From: Cohnella sp. SGD-V74
Lineage (GTDB): Bacteria > Bacillota > Bacilli > Paenibacillales > Paenibacillaceae
Assembly (NCBI RefSeq): GCF_003001675.1
Contig: NZ_PVYW01000027.1
Span: 61,922-125,921 of the forward strand
DNA length: 64,000 nucleotides
Direction: 5' to 3'
Shown here: one piece after another, positions 25,601 to 34,251 of the stretch
How positions within the stretch are numbered: the first letter of the stretch is position 1
Layout of the letters: every line of letters begins with the position of its first letter
Program-made: the position numbers and the translations under genes
The notes under the pieces: generated by a model
What the model saw: the letters and a program-made list of their open reading frames with translations, nothing else
Database searches by the model: none
Told to the model about the DNA's origin: nothing

Positions 25601-28600
25601 CGGTACTACCGACATGAGTCAATGCAATGGCTATAACTGGGAGCAGAACTTGATGCATTTTTGGGACGGCCCGAATCCCTATGATTTTATTTTGAATCTG
25701 GATAATCTGCCTGCTAATCGATACACGGTTCCTTACTTTACAGAAAGTGATAAAGAGAGAGACAGCAGTTGGGGAACCAAGGCGCAAAACGGGAATTTCT
25801 CAGGTGCTTCGGGAACAACTGCAAATACGGTCGCCCCCATTTTTTATGAAATTGCCGGGAGCAGAATTTATGTCGTCTATAACCGAACGACCTATGCGTA
25901 CTACTATCGGAGCGATGAAGGATCAAGAACGGATTTCGGCAATAACGGACATCTTGACGTGCATGTCTATGACGCCTACACCGGAGAGTTTCTAAGCAGC
26001 TCCTATGAGAAGGGCGAGAGAATAGCTTCCAGAGCGAATTATACCAGTCTCCATGTTTCGGATGTTCTCGGTGACGACTTGATCCTTAGATCTTATACAG
26101 GTCGTATGCTAAGGTACAACCGGGACGGCCGTAATATTATGGACAAAACCGTTACTTTACCGACGACGGTCGAGCGGATCGAAAGGAAGGGCCGCGCTTG
26201 GAATGGCGCGATCTACACCGAGGACCCTGCAGACTTTACCTGTACATGGGTCAATGCGAACTATCAATTCAAGGATGCCGAAGGCAATATGTATGCCTAT
26301 GTCATGAATACTTGCAGCCGAACGGTAAATAGCTCTACAGTGACTATCGATCCGGAACTTAATCCGGAATCGTCAGCGGGATATCATCTCGTACAGTTAA
26401 AGCCGGATTTTACGTTCGGAATCAAAGCAAGGCTGCAAGGAACTTATTTTGCTAACGCGTGGCCCGGCCCTTACGATCTTAACTTGGAGACGAGTGCGGT
26501 TCTTGCCATAAATAATGTCACCAAGCAAGCGATAACCAGGACGGCTGCCCCGGTACAGGGATCGATGGGCAACTATTTCTACACCCAGCTTGTCGATTTA
26601 ACGACCGGGGAGGTAGGTCCTTGGACCAGAGGAATGCCCACATCGTCTCAGCAGCGGTTCAGCAACCCGTTTCATATTACCTATACTGGCGAGTATAAGA
26701 GCGGGTGGCTGTCGCAAACCGCTGACGGCATCGAATCCAGACCTAACAATTGGGCGGGGTTTGAGTATTTAAAGCGAGCATTTAACCCGATAGTCTCCGT
26801 TAATAGCGCGAGATACATGAGATACGGGGAGTATATGGGCGACGGAATCTATCTCTCTATTTACGACACCGATTACCAAATGAGTATGGCCGGAGGAGGC
26901 CCGGCAGCGTCTGCCCACATGTTCCTGGACGTAGGGACGCCAACTGCCACGAGCGCGTACAAGGGCTTTCGATTAGGGCAATTCGTCTCTCCGGAGGCGT
27001 ATGAGGACGCGGAGTATACGTTCTCTATTAAGATGGATTCTCCAAAAGAAGACCAATCGCTAGCCGGTTTTTCGTTCCGAATGACGAATCCGAAATATCG
27101 GTATGCAGTAGAGACGGATGGGACGAAGCTGTTTCTGTCCAAGTACGTCAATGGGACGCGCACGGTGCTGGACAGTGTGGCTTATCCGTTTCAGGCTAGA
27201 ACATCTTACAGCTTTAAAATACTCACTCAGAATAAGAAAATCGAAGTGTTTTTGGACGGTGTTCCGTATTTCGAAATTACGGATGAGACATACCAATCGG
27301 GTAAGTTCGGCCCGTTCTCGGACAAATCCTATGTTTCGTTCGCCGGAATCGAGCAAAAGGATCTCTCGAATCCGGACGTAGAATGGATGGCCAGCTATGC
27401 CATTTGGGATGAAGGAAAAGCGACGGCAACTGTACGCTACAGCAACATTACGTATGCCGATCCAGAAAATGACCCGGCTGCGCAAAATAATTTGTGGTCG
27501 ATCTCACATACGCCAAAGTTCTTGAACAACCAAGGATTATCCGAACTTGACGGCCAAACGTTAACAAGCCCAGCACTGGAGTTTGATAAGGTCGGTAATT
27601 ACCGTGTGACGCTGAAGGCCCAGGATGATCCTCATCCGGATTATCCGTTCCCGGATATGACGTTCGGAGGCTACCGGAAGTGGTCGAACGAGTTCTGGCA
27701 GATCATTACCGTTCATCGGAGGCCTGTCGCGCAATTCACCGTAGCGGTTCATCCGATGGACAACACGGTCGTCTGGAACGACGCAAGCTACGATCCCGAT
27801 CGCTGGCTCAGCCCGACCAACTACAGCACGGAGAACACGGGAATCGATTATCGGACGACCCGGGGCGTGCTGGAATGGCGTTATTATTACGTTACACCGG
27901 ACGGGGACATCGTCAATCAGAAGCTTGTTACGCCGCAGATGAAAGGCCGTTACCGCGTCGGCCTGCAGGTGAAGGACGAATACAGCGCATGGAGTTACTG
28001 GGCGGAGCAGACGATCGATATCGACACGCCGTTGCTGCCGGACGATCCGCCGATTCCGGGCTTTACGGTTACGCCTTCCTCGAATTATGCGAACGAGCCG
28101 TTTACGATTACGTCGACGGCTTGGGACAAGGAAGACGGTCCGGCCGCGAATTTGAAGCATGCCTACTATGTGCGCAACGTGACGGAAAACGGCATGGAAG
28201 CGATCCGTTCCGCCGATCGCGGCACGTGGACGACGCAGTTCAACTCGCTCGGCGTCATCGAGATCCGCCAAGTCGTCACCGACTCGAAGGGCCAGTCCGC
28301 GCAGGCCGTGCAGCGGGTGGCGGTCGTTAACCGCAAGCCCGTTGCGGACTTCGATTGGCTGCCGAAACCGGCTTACGAGGGCGATACGATTACGCTGCTT
28401 AACCGTTCTTCCGACCCCGACGGCGATCCGCTCTCTTTCGTATGGACGATTAAAGCTCCGGACGGCTTCGCTCTGACCGGATTCACGAAGGAGATGACGA
28501 TTCCCGGGAATTTGACGGAAAACAGAACGGGAGCGTTTACGGTAACCTTAAGCGTCACCGACAGTCATGGAGCCGGCGACGCCGTTACGAAGCAGATTCC

Positions 28601-29027
28601 GATTCTGCCGCTGACGGTTGCGGGACAGGTGGCGCATACGCCCGAATGGGAGCGGAATCGCTTGACCTGGAACGCGAAGTATCCGGCGAAATTCAGGGAA
28701 AGCCACGTGTTCTGGGCCGGCGAAGCATTCGTCCTGTCGGCGACGGTGACGGATACCGGCAGTTCCGCCACGAAGGCGGTCTCCGTGACGGCCCAAGCGA
28801 CGCCTGAGCTGCTCAAGAGCCTGACGGAATCGCCGCCCGGCTCCGCCGCCTGGGCAGGTCTCCTGCGCCAAGCGGATACGTCGATTCGGTTCGTGGATAT
28901 TCCCGACGGCAGCTACTCGTTCGTCTTCACGGCTACGTACAGCAACGGCGTCGTGAAAACGTCCGTCGTCCCGATCGAAATCCGCGGCATCGTCGACCAA
29001 TTCGTCCAAGTTCATCGCGTGCAATAG
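22674..29027 (+). CDS. Giant secreted PKD-domain protein
   Basis: 2117 residues with a signal peptide (about 1-34, ending AEA). A MucBP-like stretch lies near 300-380. PKD/Ig-type domains follow: YDPDGDPITYTF (about 540), then SYSPDGDKI (about 720), and near the C-terminus WNDASYDPDRW, TSTAWDKEDGP and SSDPDGDPLSFVW. The central 700 residues may be a beta-propeller and a laminin-G-like sandwich (FSIKMDSPKEDQSLAGF). No sorting signal or SLH domain is seen, so attachment probably needs the SLH partner upstream. The first two thirds are AT-richer than the end. A strong terminator closes the operon. Confidence 0.82.
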   Translation: MHKRVRRRILSILLMISFLSPLVPIAPQEAEAAILGGNSWIQPKGYPPENPADTKRYAVAFMYTEIWSKNDGTWDYEKKVYQHYYEEKNVEMVHPYTFNFPGRKVKDIKIRRFGEGPLDMEYFNNSRPTGESFSLYQRHISTNIRKIEVSNKTGQGTSDISFKITAYADLESDVPYIVTDQPNNPYPDVKNPMKVVRVFVPIVLEFELEANLKVAYKTTSGQNIDALFTNQSQSMAAGQRYTIVPATTPNYRYVGYKKSTVSQPSGGAMTNGPPETFTYDGKYDTYYLNLYYEPQTDDGTINIRHMVKSGTGAYSEKGRESQTVSPLPANRTVNPKSSYGTVVGSSVSYGAAYSDTINSAKNAAVSLTNTQKTAYVSFFYENAVTGNFEILPSQTIKWRDSFSLKPKDFVIPPACKYLYHEYYFEKDGATWVSKRITSQTETTAFSYSSYPGILGVGTNFISIRVTADCGNSGWVNQKPLEITSPSDNRPPIFSVGFFKESNRTGTIPDHQVVINRPVNLRIIYNNMSNPPEPYDPDGDPITYTFLFSGSSSSWIRSLPEEYGLWEHSEAHYMLKATELGSHSITVIARDTFGAESRRTASINVIPENPIPVITGPTKVKENRPLPSPFSGERSYSPIGRSIAEYIWENKKDVYTTPGTETIRLEVVDSAGLRSEYAASHQLTVLPDEPPIGVLEVPPLGIRPSDFNIFNKSYSPDGDKIVSIQYRYKYDANNNGVFDEPWTEMLGGDLTKVVLRPQKVGKFLLDARVCEDWGKCAWASDTQPESSRIIDVVNLAPSVSFLIEGENEIPKPPTEDGIPVSQILEWDLYDTNTTSKIVNSPFMWQKDGRSLLAGLGRGMESQTRTSSSVGFGGGWDAQSGFAAISDNGLGPNGLSAYRAIASRDSRSQPVLLPVKSSGWSSTTYTTGEDYSQLQPATFNSKVRTNKTYLFFDHNRHIFALNKSKIPSYHKDLVLTCGGTTDMSQCNGYNWEQNLMHFWDGPNPYDFILNLDNLPANRYTVPYFTESDKERDSSWGTKAQNGNFSGASGTTANTVAPIFYEIAGSRIYVVYNRTTYAYYYRSDEGSRTDFGNNGHLDVHVYDAYTGEFLSSSYEKGERIASRANYTSLHVSDVLGDDLILRSYTGRMLRYNRDGRNIMDKTVTLPTTVERIERKGRAWNGAIYTEDPADFTCTWVNANYQFKDAEGNMYAYVMNTCSRTVNSSTVTIDPELNPESSAGYHLVQLKPDFTFGIKARLQGTYFANAWPGPYDLNLETSAVLAINNVTKQAITRTAAPVQGSMGNYFYTQLVDLTTGEVGPWTRGMPTSSQQRFSNPFHITYTGEYKSGWLSQTADGIESRPNNWAGFEYLKRAFNPIVSVNSARYMRYGEYMGDGIYLSIYDTDYQMSMAGGGPAASAHMFLDVGTPTATSAYKGFRLGQFVSPEAYEDAEYTFSIKMDSPKEDQSLAGFSFRMTNPKYRYAVETDGTKLFLSKYVNGTRTVLDSVAYPFQARTSYSFKILTQNKKIEVFLDGVPYFEITDETYQSGKFGPFSDKSYVSFAGIEQKDLSNPDVEWMASYAIWDEGKATATVRYSNITYADPENDPAAQNNLWSISHTPKFLNNQGLSELDGQTLTSPALEFDKVGNYRVTLKAQDDPHPDYPFPDMTFGGYRKWSNEFWQIITVHRRPVAQFTVAVHPMDNTVVWNDASYDPDRWLSPTNYSTENTGIDYRTTRGVLEWRYYYVTPDGDIVNQKLVTPQMKGRYRVGLQVKDEYSAWSYWAEQTIDIDTPLLPDDPPIPGFTVTPSSNYANEPFTITSTAWDKEDGPAANLKHAYYVRNVTENGMEAIRSADRGTWTTQFNSLGVIEIRQVVTDSKGQSAQAVQRVAVVNRKPVADFDWLPKPAYEGDTITLLNRSSDPDGDPLSFVWTIKAPDGFALTGFTKEMTIPGNLTENRTGAFTVTLSVTDSHGAGDAVTKQIPILPLTVAGQVAHTPEWERNRLTWNAKYPAKFRESHVFWAGEAFVLSATVTDTGSSATKAVSVTAQATPELLKSLTESPPGSAAWAGLLRQADTSIRFVDIPDGSYSFVFTATYSNGVVKTSVVPIEIRGIVDQFVQVHRVQ

Positions 29028-29051
29028 CTATATCCGAAAATACAAGACGGC

Positions 29052-29096
29052 AAAAGCCCGTTTTCTCGTTCATCGCGAGAGAACGGGCTTTTTTTG
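29052..29096 (+). terminator. Terminator of the SLH/PKD operon
   Basis: AAAGCCCGTTTTCTCG pairs with CGAGAGAACGGGCTTT around a short loop and is followed by a T-run. It begins 25 bases after the stop codon. Confidence 0.95.
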
Positions 29097-29172
29097 CCCG
29101 CCTAATTTCGTCCCATGGACGGGTAAGTATCCAAGATCTACCCAACCGGGACGCATATATTGATTGCGGGTG

Positions 29173-30279
29173 ATGAGGATGCGGAGTTCATCTCGAATGA
29201 GAAATTACGCTCGCGGCCGCATGGACGGCTATGAGAAAGGAAAGCTGGACGGCTGGAGGCTGGGCGCCTGCAGAGGCATCGACGAAGGCGTGCGGCATGA
29301 AGAGCTTCCGCCCAGCCGGGCTCGTATCCTCTATGTTCCGCAAGGCTTCGAAGCGATCGATCAAGGCGTCGTTGCCGCGCTGCGCACCGAAGTCGCGGAA
29401 GTTACGGTCGTCTCCGCGACGGAGATGCGCTTGCAGGCCGAACGTTATCGTCCGGACGCGGTGCTCGTCATGAACGGCCTTCATGTATTCCCGCCGGATC
29501 ATCTGGAGCAGATCGACGCCATTCGCGCCATGGGGATCCGCACGGTGATCTGGTTCGTCGACGACCCTTACGTGACCGACACGACGGTGAAGGTCGCTCC
29601 GCATTACGATTACGTGTTTACTCACGAAAGGTCTTGCCTGGGCCTCTACCGCGCGCAGGGCTGCGGGCAGGTGCACCATCTTCCTCTCGCCGCGTATTCC
29701 GATTGGTTTAAGCCGATGGCCGTTCCTCCGGAGTATCGGACGGATATTTGCTTTATCGGCATGGCTTTCTGGAATCGCGTCGAGCTGTTCGACGCGATCG
29801 CTCCCTATCTTCAGGACAAGAGAGTGCTGATCGGAGGGAAGCTGTGGGAGCGCATGAACAGCTTTGCCCGATTATCCAAGTTCGTCAAGGACGGCTGGAT
29901 CGAAGTTCCGGAGACGGTCAAGTATTACAACGGCGCCAAAATCGTCATCAATCTCCACCGCACGACGGAAGCGGGCAAAGACAATCTGAACGGAATCAAC
30001 TGGCCGGCCGAATCGATCAATCCCCGCACGTTCGAGATGGCTTCCTGCGGCGTGATGCAGCTGACGGACATTCGGCAAGAGCTTCCCGAGCATTTCGCGA
30101 TCGGATCGGAAATCGGAGTATTCCACGACGCCAACCATCTCGTTCAACAATTGGAGCATTACTTGACTCATGAGGAAGAGCGGCAATGGGTGGCCGCCAG
30201 AGGGTATAAAAGGGTAAAGAAGGACCACACGTTCCGCGATCGGATCCGTAGGTTGATCGGCACGGTCGGGCTGGCGTAG
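29173..30279 (+). CDS. CgeB-like glycosyltransferase, first copy
   Basis: About 368 residues of GT-B type, resembling the spore maturation protein CgeB. The head carries the island tag YARGRMDGYEKGKLDGW. The domain shows RTVIWFVDDPYV, DICFIGMAFWNRVELF, an Asn-rich INLHRTTE and NPRTFEMASCGVMQLTD, the last being the conserved donor-side motif of this family. In B. subtilis cgeB is in a SigK/GerE-controlled locus affecting the outermost spore layer. The start is unsure: ATG 29173, ATG 29179 and TTG 29164 are all possible with a weak GGGTG. It pairs with the next gene, a clear paralogue. Confidence 0.82.
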   Translation: MRMRSSSRMRNYARGRMDGYEKGKLDGWRLGACRGIDEGVRHEELPPSRARILYVPQGFEAIDQGVVAALRTEVAEVTVVSATEMRLQAERYRPDAVLVMNGLHVFPPDHLEQIDAIRAMGIRTVIWFVDDPYVTDTTVKVAPHYDYVFTHERSCLGLYRAQGCGQVHHLPLAAYSDWFKPMAVPPEYRTDICFIGMAFWNRVELFDAIAPYLQDKRVLIGGKLWERMNSFARLSKFVKDGWIEVPETVKYYNGAKIVINLHRTTEAGKDNLNGINWPAESINPRTFEMASCGVMQLTDIRQELPEHFAIGSEIGVFHDANHLVQQLEHYLTHEEERQWVAARGYKRVKKDHTFRDRIRRLIGTVGLA

Positions 30280-30324
30280 ACCCGGACGAACCGCATACGA
30301 AATTAGGATCAGGAGGGATGAGGC

Positions 30325-31449
30325 TTGGCTAAGGTGAAAAGACGTCCCGCGGTCCGATCCCGCGATGCGGCTTACCGCAGAGGCAGGGCAGAAGGCTTGG
30401 CGTTGGGGAGAGCCGACGGACATTGGCAGGGGCTGTGCGAATACATCGTACGCAAAGCGGCGCCCGTCCCGGTGAAGCGCCCCATTCATGTGCTGTATGT
30501 CACTTCCGGTAAAGGGTTCCCCTACTCCCCTTTGGACGACGGCATTATCGCGACGCTGAAAGAGATCGCGGAGAGAGTGACCGTCGCCGTTCCCGGCGAC
30601 GACATCGCGGTTATCGCCGCCAGAGAAAGGCCGGATCTGCTGCTCGTGCTCGACGGCATGCATCTGGGGCTGGAGAAAGTCCATGCGGTAAACGCGCTGG
30701 GCATACGCACGGCGATCTGGTTTACCGACGATCCGTATTATACGGACATTACGAGCGGTATCGCCCATCACTACTATCACGTCTTTACGCTGGAGCGCAA
30801 CTGCGTTCCGTTCTATGCGGAGAGAGGATGCGCGCGCGTATCCTATTTGCCGCTCGGCGTCTTCCACGGCGCTTATCGGCCTCGCAATTCGGACCGTTCG
30901 ATTCGGGGAGAAATTTGCTTTATCGGCACGGCGTATTGGAACCGGGTCGATTTGTTCAACCGGCTTTTGCCGCTCATCGCGCACAGGCGTTTGTACGTAT
31001 CGGGGATGTGGTGGGACCGGCTGGCCGAATTCGGCCGCTGGAAGCACTTCATCGACTTGGGCAAATGGATGGAGCCGCTGCCGACTTCGGAAAGGTACAA
31101 CGCGCACAAAATCGTCATCAACTCGCACAGAGCCCACGACGACGATACGTTTAACCAGAACAGCGCGATGATTACGGCGGTATCGCCGAATCCGCGAACG
31201 TTCGAGATTTCGGCGTCGGCGACGCTGCAGCTTACCGATTGCCGCGACGACATTGCCCAGCACTACGTGCCCGGCGAAGAGATCGTAACCTACGATTCCC
31301 CTGAAGATCTGGCGGCCAAAGCCGAGTACTACCTGGAGCATGAAGAAGAGCGCAAGAACATCGCGCTAAGAGGTCTCTATCGGACGCTCAAGGACCATAC
31401 GTACGTTTCCAGACTGAATCAACTGATAGATTTGACGATGAATGGTTAA
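30325..31449 (+). CDS. CgeB-like glycosyltransferase, second copy
   Basis: 374 residues, paralogous to the upstream gene along its length (RTAIWFTDDPYY, EICFIGTAYWNRVDLF, NPRTFEISASATLQLTD). The head has a basic KVKRRPAVRSR followed by AAYRRGRAEGLALGRADG, the tetrad tag. TTG at 30325 lies seven bases behind AGGAGGG. Ser replaces Leu in the INSHRAHDDD segment, hinting at a different acceptor or donor from copy one. It is separated by 200 bases from the next transferase. Confidence 0.85.
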   Translation: MAKVKRRPAVRSRDAAYRRGRAEGLALGRADGHWQGLCEYIVRKAAPVPVKRPIHVLYVTSGKGFPYSPLDDGIIATLKEIAERVTVAVPGDDIAVIAARERPDLLLVLDGMHLGLEKVHAVNALGIRTAIWFTDDPYYTDITSGIAHHYYHVFTLERNCVPFYAERGCARVSYLPLGVFHGAYRPRNSDRSIRGEICFIGTAYWNRVDLFNRLLPLIAHRRLYVSGMWWDRLAEFGRWKHFIDLGKWMEPLPTSERYNAHKIVINSHRAHDDDTFNQNSAMITAVSPNPRTFEISASATLQLTDCRDDIAQHYVPGEEIVTYDSPEDLAAKAEYYLEHEEERKNIALRGLYRTLKDHTYVSRLNQLIDLTMNG

Positions 31450-31495
31450 TCGCCGCGCCGGGAACGCTGTCCGCCCCATACATTGTACAACTCAC

Positions 31496-31529
31496 CAAAT
31501 GAAGGTTCAAAACAAATGAAGGTTCAAAA
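31496..31529 (+). repeat. Perfect 17-bp tandem duplication
   Basis: CAAATGAAGGTTCAAAA occurs twice without spacer (31496-31512 and 31513-31529). It offers two ATG codons in different frames. Confidence 0.85.
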
Positions 31530-31653
31530 AGTTCGGTTTTCAGCACCGAGGCTGGTCGTTCGCCTTACGGCGAACTGCTCGCCCATGCATCCCGGAAGGT
31601 TGAAGGAGGTGACGGACATACCCGTGAGCTCTAACAGGTATGCAAAATCGTGA
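31516..31653 (+). CDS. Possible 45-codon ORF coupled to the next glycosyltransferase
   Basis: The frame begins at the ATG inside the second 17-bp repeat, and its TGA stop overlaps the GTG start of the following gene (GTGA). It contains a strong internal ribosome site (AAGGAGGTGACG at 31603-31614) that could launch a nine-codon version from GTG 31624. No family is recognised. It may be a short coupling ORF that delivers ribosomes to a gene with a poor ribosome site of its own. Confidence 0.3.
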   Translation: MKVQKVRFSAPRLVVRLTANCSPMHPGRLKEVTDIPVSSNRYAKS

Positions 31654-33155
31654 ACGGCGCGAAACCGAAGCTGATGATCTTCTCGCATATTTGCAGCCCC
31701 GTTTTCGTCACGGGAGCGGAGAAGCTGCTCTTGCTGTTCACCCGCGAGATGATCCGTCGTTTTCAATGCGTCATGGTCGTTCCGCAGATCGGGGCGATCG
31801 CGGAGAAGGCCAGAGAGTTAGGCGTTAAAGTCGTCGTTCAGGATATCCCTCTGTGCATTTCCTTATATACGTCGGCTCCAACGATTCCGCAAGAGATCGC
31901 CGCCATGCAGCGGAGCCCTTCGTGGGGACGAATCCATGCATTGCTGGCGGAGGAAAGGCCGGATTGCGTGCTTGTGAACACGAGCGTCCATCCTTTGCCC
32001 GCGCTGGCGGCCAAAGCGATGGGAATTCCTACCGTCTGGGTTCTGATGGAGACGGTTATGGACCGGCCGTCCAAGCCGTTGTCCGTCGGACTCATCGCTT
32101 CGAACTGCGATATTGTCGTAGGCATCTCTCATTCGACGCTTCAGCCGATTCACGAGTTCGCTCCGGGCGCGCGGACGTTTATGCTGCCTCCTTATCTCAT
32201 TCGGGATGAACTGCTTCCCGGAAGCTGGCCGTACCATCGGATGAGGCTTCGACAGCAGTACGGCTGGGGCGAGCATCATCGCGTGGCGGGTTTCATGGCC
32301 GCGACGATCTACGCGAACAAAGGGCTGGAGCAGTTCGTGAACGCGATGCTGCCGATCGCGGCGTCCGACGGCTGGGCGAGATTCCTCGTTCTGGGCAAAT
32401 CGGCCGACGACGCGTACTACCGTCACTGTCAGAAGCTCGTATGGGACTCCGGCTTCGCGGACCGGTTTCTGTTCCTGCCGTTCGCGGACCAGATTCAGCA
32501 TGCCTATCCGGTCATGGACGTCGTCGTCGTGCCGAGCCTGATCGCCGAAGGCTTCGGAATGACTGCGCTGGAAGGGCTGATGTTCGGCAAGGGCGTCGTC
32601 GCCTCCGCCTCCGGCGGGCTGACGGAGATTCTGAACGCGACGGGCAACCAGGATTACCTCGTACCGCCCGGCGACGTCGGCAAGCTGACGGAGCGGGTGA
32701 ACGCGCTGCTCGGCAACGCAGCGCTGCTTCGCGCCGTCGGAGAACGAAATATGCAAACGTCGCAGCAGGTATTCGGCGTCGAAGCTTTCCGCCAACGACT
32801 GGCCGATCTGATCGCCCAGCTGCCGCAGACGCCCGTGCTTGCCCGCGGCTCGCTCTGGCGCGGCAGCGCGCCCACCGTGTTTCTGGTTGATAACGGCGTG
32901 AAGCGTCCGTTCGCCTCCGAAGCTTCTTTCCTGCAAAGAGGATTCCGCTTCGAAGACGTGACGGAAGTGCCGGACGAGGACTTGCAGAGGCTTCCGACGG
33001 GATCGACGCTGTTCGAGCAGAAGCGGCGAGTCAAGCGGGCGCGCAGAGGCAAAGGGCGGGGCGTAAGACGGAGAAAGCGAATTTCGGGCAGACGGCGCTC
33101 CCGCGCGAGCGGAAGGAAGCGAGCGGGCCGCAGAGCCCGCCGCGGAAGAAGGTGA
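31650..33155 (+). CDS. Family 4 glycosyltransferase with module and basic tail
   Basis: 501 residues. Residues 1-385 are GT-B: HICSPVFVTGAEKLLL at the start, VAGFMAATIYANKGLEQF in the donor domain and EGFGMTALEGLMFGKGVV as the E-x7-E motif. About residues 405-450 are one Y-x-V-x-x-G-x-x-R module (VFLVDNGVKRPFA, then LPTGSTL). The last 47 residues are nearly all Arg/Lys/Gly. GTG at 31650 is the only start between an in-frame stop and the conserved sequence; its own ribosome site is weak, consistent with coupling to the short ORF upstream. Confidence 0.85.
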   Translation: MNGAKPKLMIFSHICSPVFVTGAEKLLLLFTREMIRRFQCVMVVPQIGAIAEKARELGVKVVVQDIPLCISLYTSAPTIPQEIAAMQRSPSWGRIHALLAEERPDCVLVNTSVHPLPALAAKAMGIPTVWVLMETVMDRPSKPLSVGLIASNCDIVVGISHSTLQPIHEFAPGARTFMLPPYLIRDELLPGSWPYHRMRLRQQYGWGEHHRVAGFMAATIYANKGLEQFVNAMLPIAASDGWARFLVLGKSADDAYYRHCQKLVWDSGFADRFLFLPFADQIQHAYPVMDVVVVPSLIAEGFGMTALEGLMFGKGVVASASGGLTEILNATGNQDYLVPPGDVGKLTERVNALLGNAALLRAVGERNMQTSQQVFGVEAFRQRLADLIAQLPQTPVLARGSLWRGSAPTVFLVDNGVKRPFASEASFLQRGFRFEDVTEVPDEDLQRLPTGSTLFEQKRRVKRARRGKGRGVRRRKRISGRRRSRASGRKRAGRRARRGRR

Positions 33156-33159
33156 ACCG

Positions 33160-34251
33160 ATGCGAATCGTGACCATATTGGGAACTCGTCCGGAAATTAT
33201 TCGCTTAAGCGTGCTGCTCGGCAAGCTGGATCGCTTGGCGGAGCGCCACGTCCTCGTTCATACGGGACAAAATTTCACGTCCAGCTTAAGCGGGGTTTTC
33301 TTCGAACAGATGGGGCTGCGCGCGCCCGACCTGCTGCTCGACGACCGCAAGGAGACGGTCGGCGGGCAGCTCGCGTCGATGTTCGGCGCCGTCGAGCAGC
33401 TGCTTAGGAAGGAGCGGCCCGACCGGGTGCTCGTGCTCGGCGATACGAACAGCGCCTTGTGCGCGCTCGTCGCGGAGAGGATGGGCATTCCGGTCGTTCA
33501 TATGGAAGCGGGCAACCGCTGCTTCGATTTGAACGTGCCGGAAGAGAAAAACCGGCGGGTCATCGATGCTGTCTCCACGTATAACCTGCCTTATACCGAG
33601 AACAGCAAGCACAATTTGCTGAGGGAAGGCTTTCCCGTCAACCGTATTTTCCGCTCGGGAAATCCGATTTACGAGGTGCTGCGCCATTACGAGGAGCAGA
33701 TCGACGCCAGTTCCGTTCTAGGCAGGCTGGGGTTGACCGCGGGACAATACCTGCTCGCGACGATCCACCGGGCGGAAAACGTCGATTCGCCGGAGGCGCT
33801 GCGCGGAATTATGCAGGGACTGAGCCGTACGGCGGAAGAGCACGGATTGCCCCTTGTGTGCAGCCTTCATCCCCGGACGAGATCCAGACTGTCCGAGGAG
33901 CTTCGCGCTTCCGTGCATCCGTTGGTGACTTTTCACGAGCCGTTCGGCTTTTTCGATTTCGTCCATTTGGAAAAGAACGCGCTTCTCGCCCTTACGGACA
34001 GCGGTACCGTTCAGGAAGAGTGCTGCATCTTCGGAGTGCCGACCGTGACGGTCCGCCAGACGACCGAGAGGCCGGAGACGGTGGACTGCGGAAGCAACGT
34101 CGTTGCGGGCTTGCGGCCGGAAGCGATCCGGAATGCGGCCCGGGTCATGGTCCATCTGCGCGATTCCTGGCAGTGCCCCGAAGGTTACCTGGATACGAAC
34201 GTCTCGGACAAAGTGGCGAAATTTGTGCTTGGAGGGAAAAGGGATGTTTAA
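33160..34251 (+). CDS. UDP-HexNAc 2-epimerase, FnlC/CapG type
   Basis: 363 residues of the WecB superfamily (GTRPEIIRLS, GDTNSAL, HRAENVD, SGTVQEE). The segment MEAGNRCFDLNVPEEKNRR is the form I know from FnlC/CapG/WbjD enzymes, which epimerise 2-acetamido-2,6-dideoxy-L-sugars; classical MnaA/WecB has E-A-G-L-R instead. The next two genes encode a dehydratase and a reductase, completing a UDP-GlcNAc to UDP-L-FucNAc or UDP-L-QuiNAc route. It starts four bases after the basic-tailed transferase, and its end overlaps the dehydratase start. Confidence 0.87.
   Translation: MRIVTILGTRPEIIRLSVLLGKLDRLAERHVLVHTGQNFTSSLSGVFFEQMGLRAPDLLLDDRKETVGGQLASMFGAVEQLLRKERPDRVLVLGDTNSALCALVAERMGIPVVHMEAGNRCFDLNVPEEKNRRVIDAVSTYNLPYTENSKHNLLREGFPVNRIFRSGNPIYEVLRHYEEQIDASSVLGRLGLTAGQYLLATIHRAENVDSPEALRGIMQGLSRTAEEHGLPLVCSLHPRTRSRLSEELRASVHPLVTFHEPFGFFDFVHLEKNALLALTDSGTVQEECCIFGVPTVTVRQTTERPETVDCGSNVVAGLRPEAIRNAARVMVHLRDSWQCPEGYLDTNVSDKVAKFVLGGKRDV

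Noticed and set aside
29154..29162. CATATATTG as a SigK -10 for the first CgeB-like gene
   Set aside because: One mismatch, no AC at 16-17 bases, and the start would fall in or next to the ribosome site.
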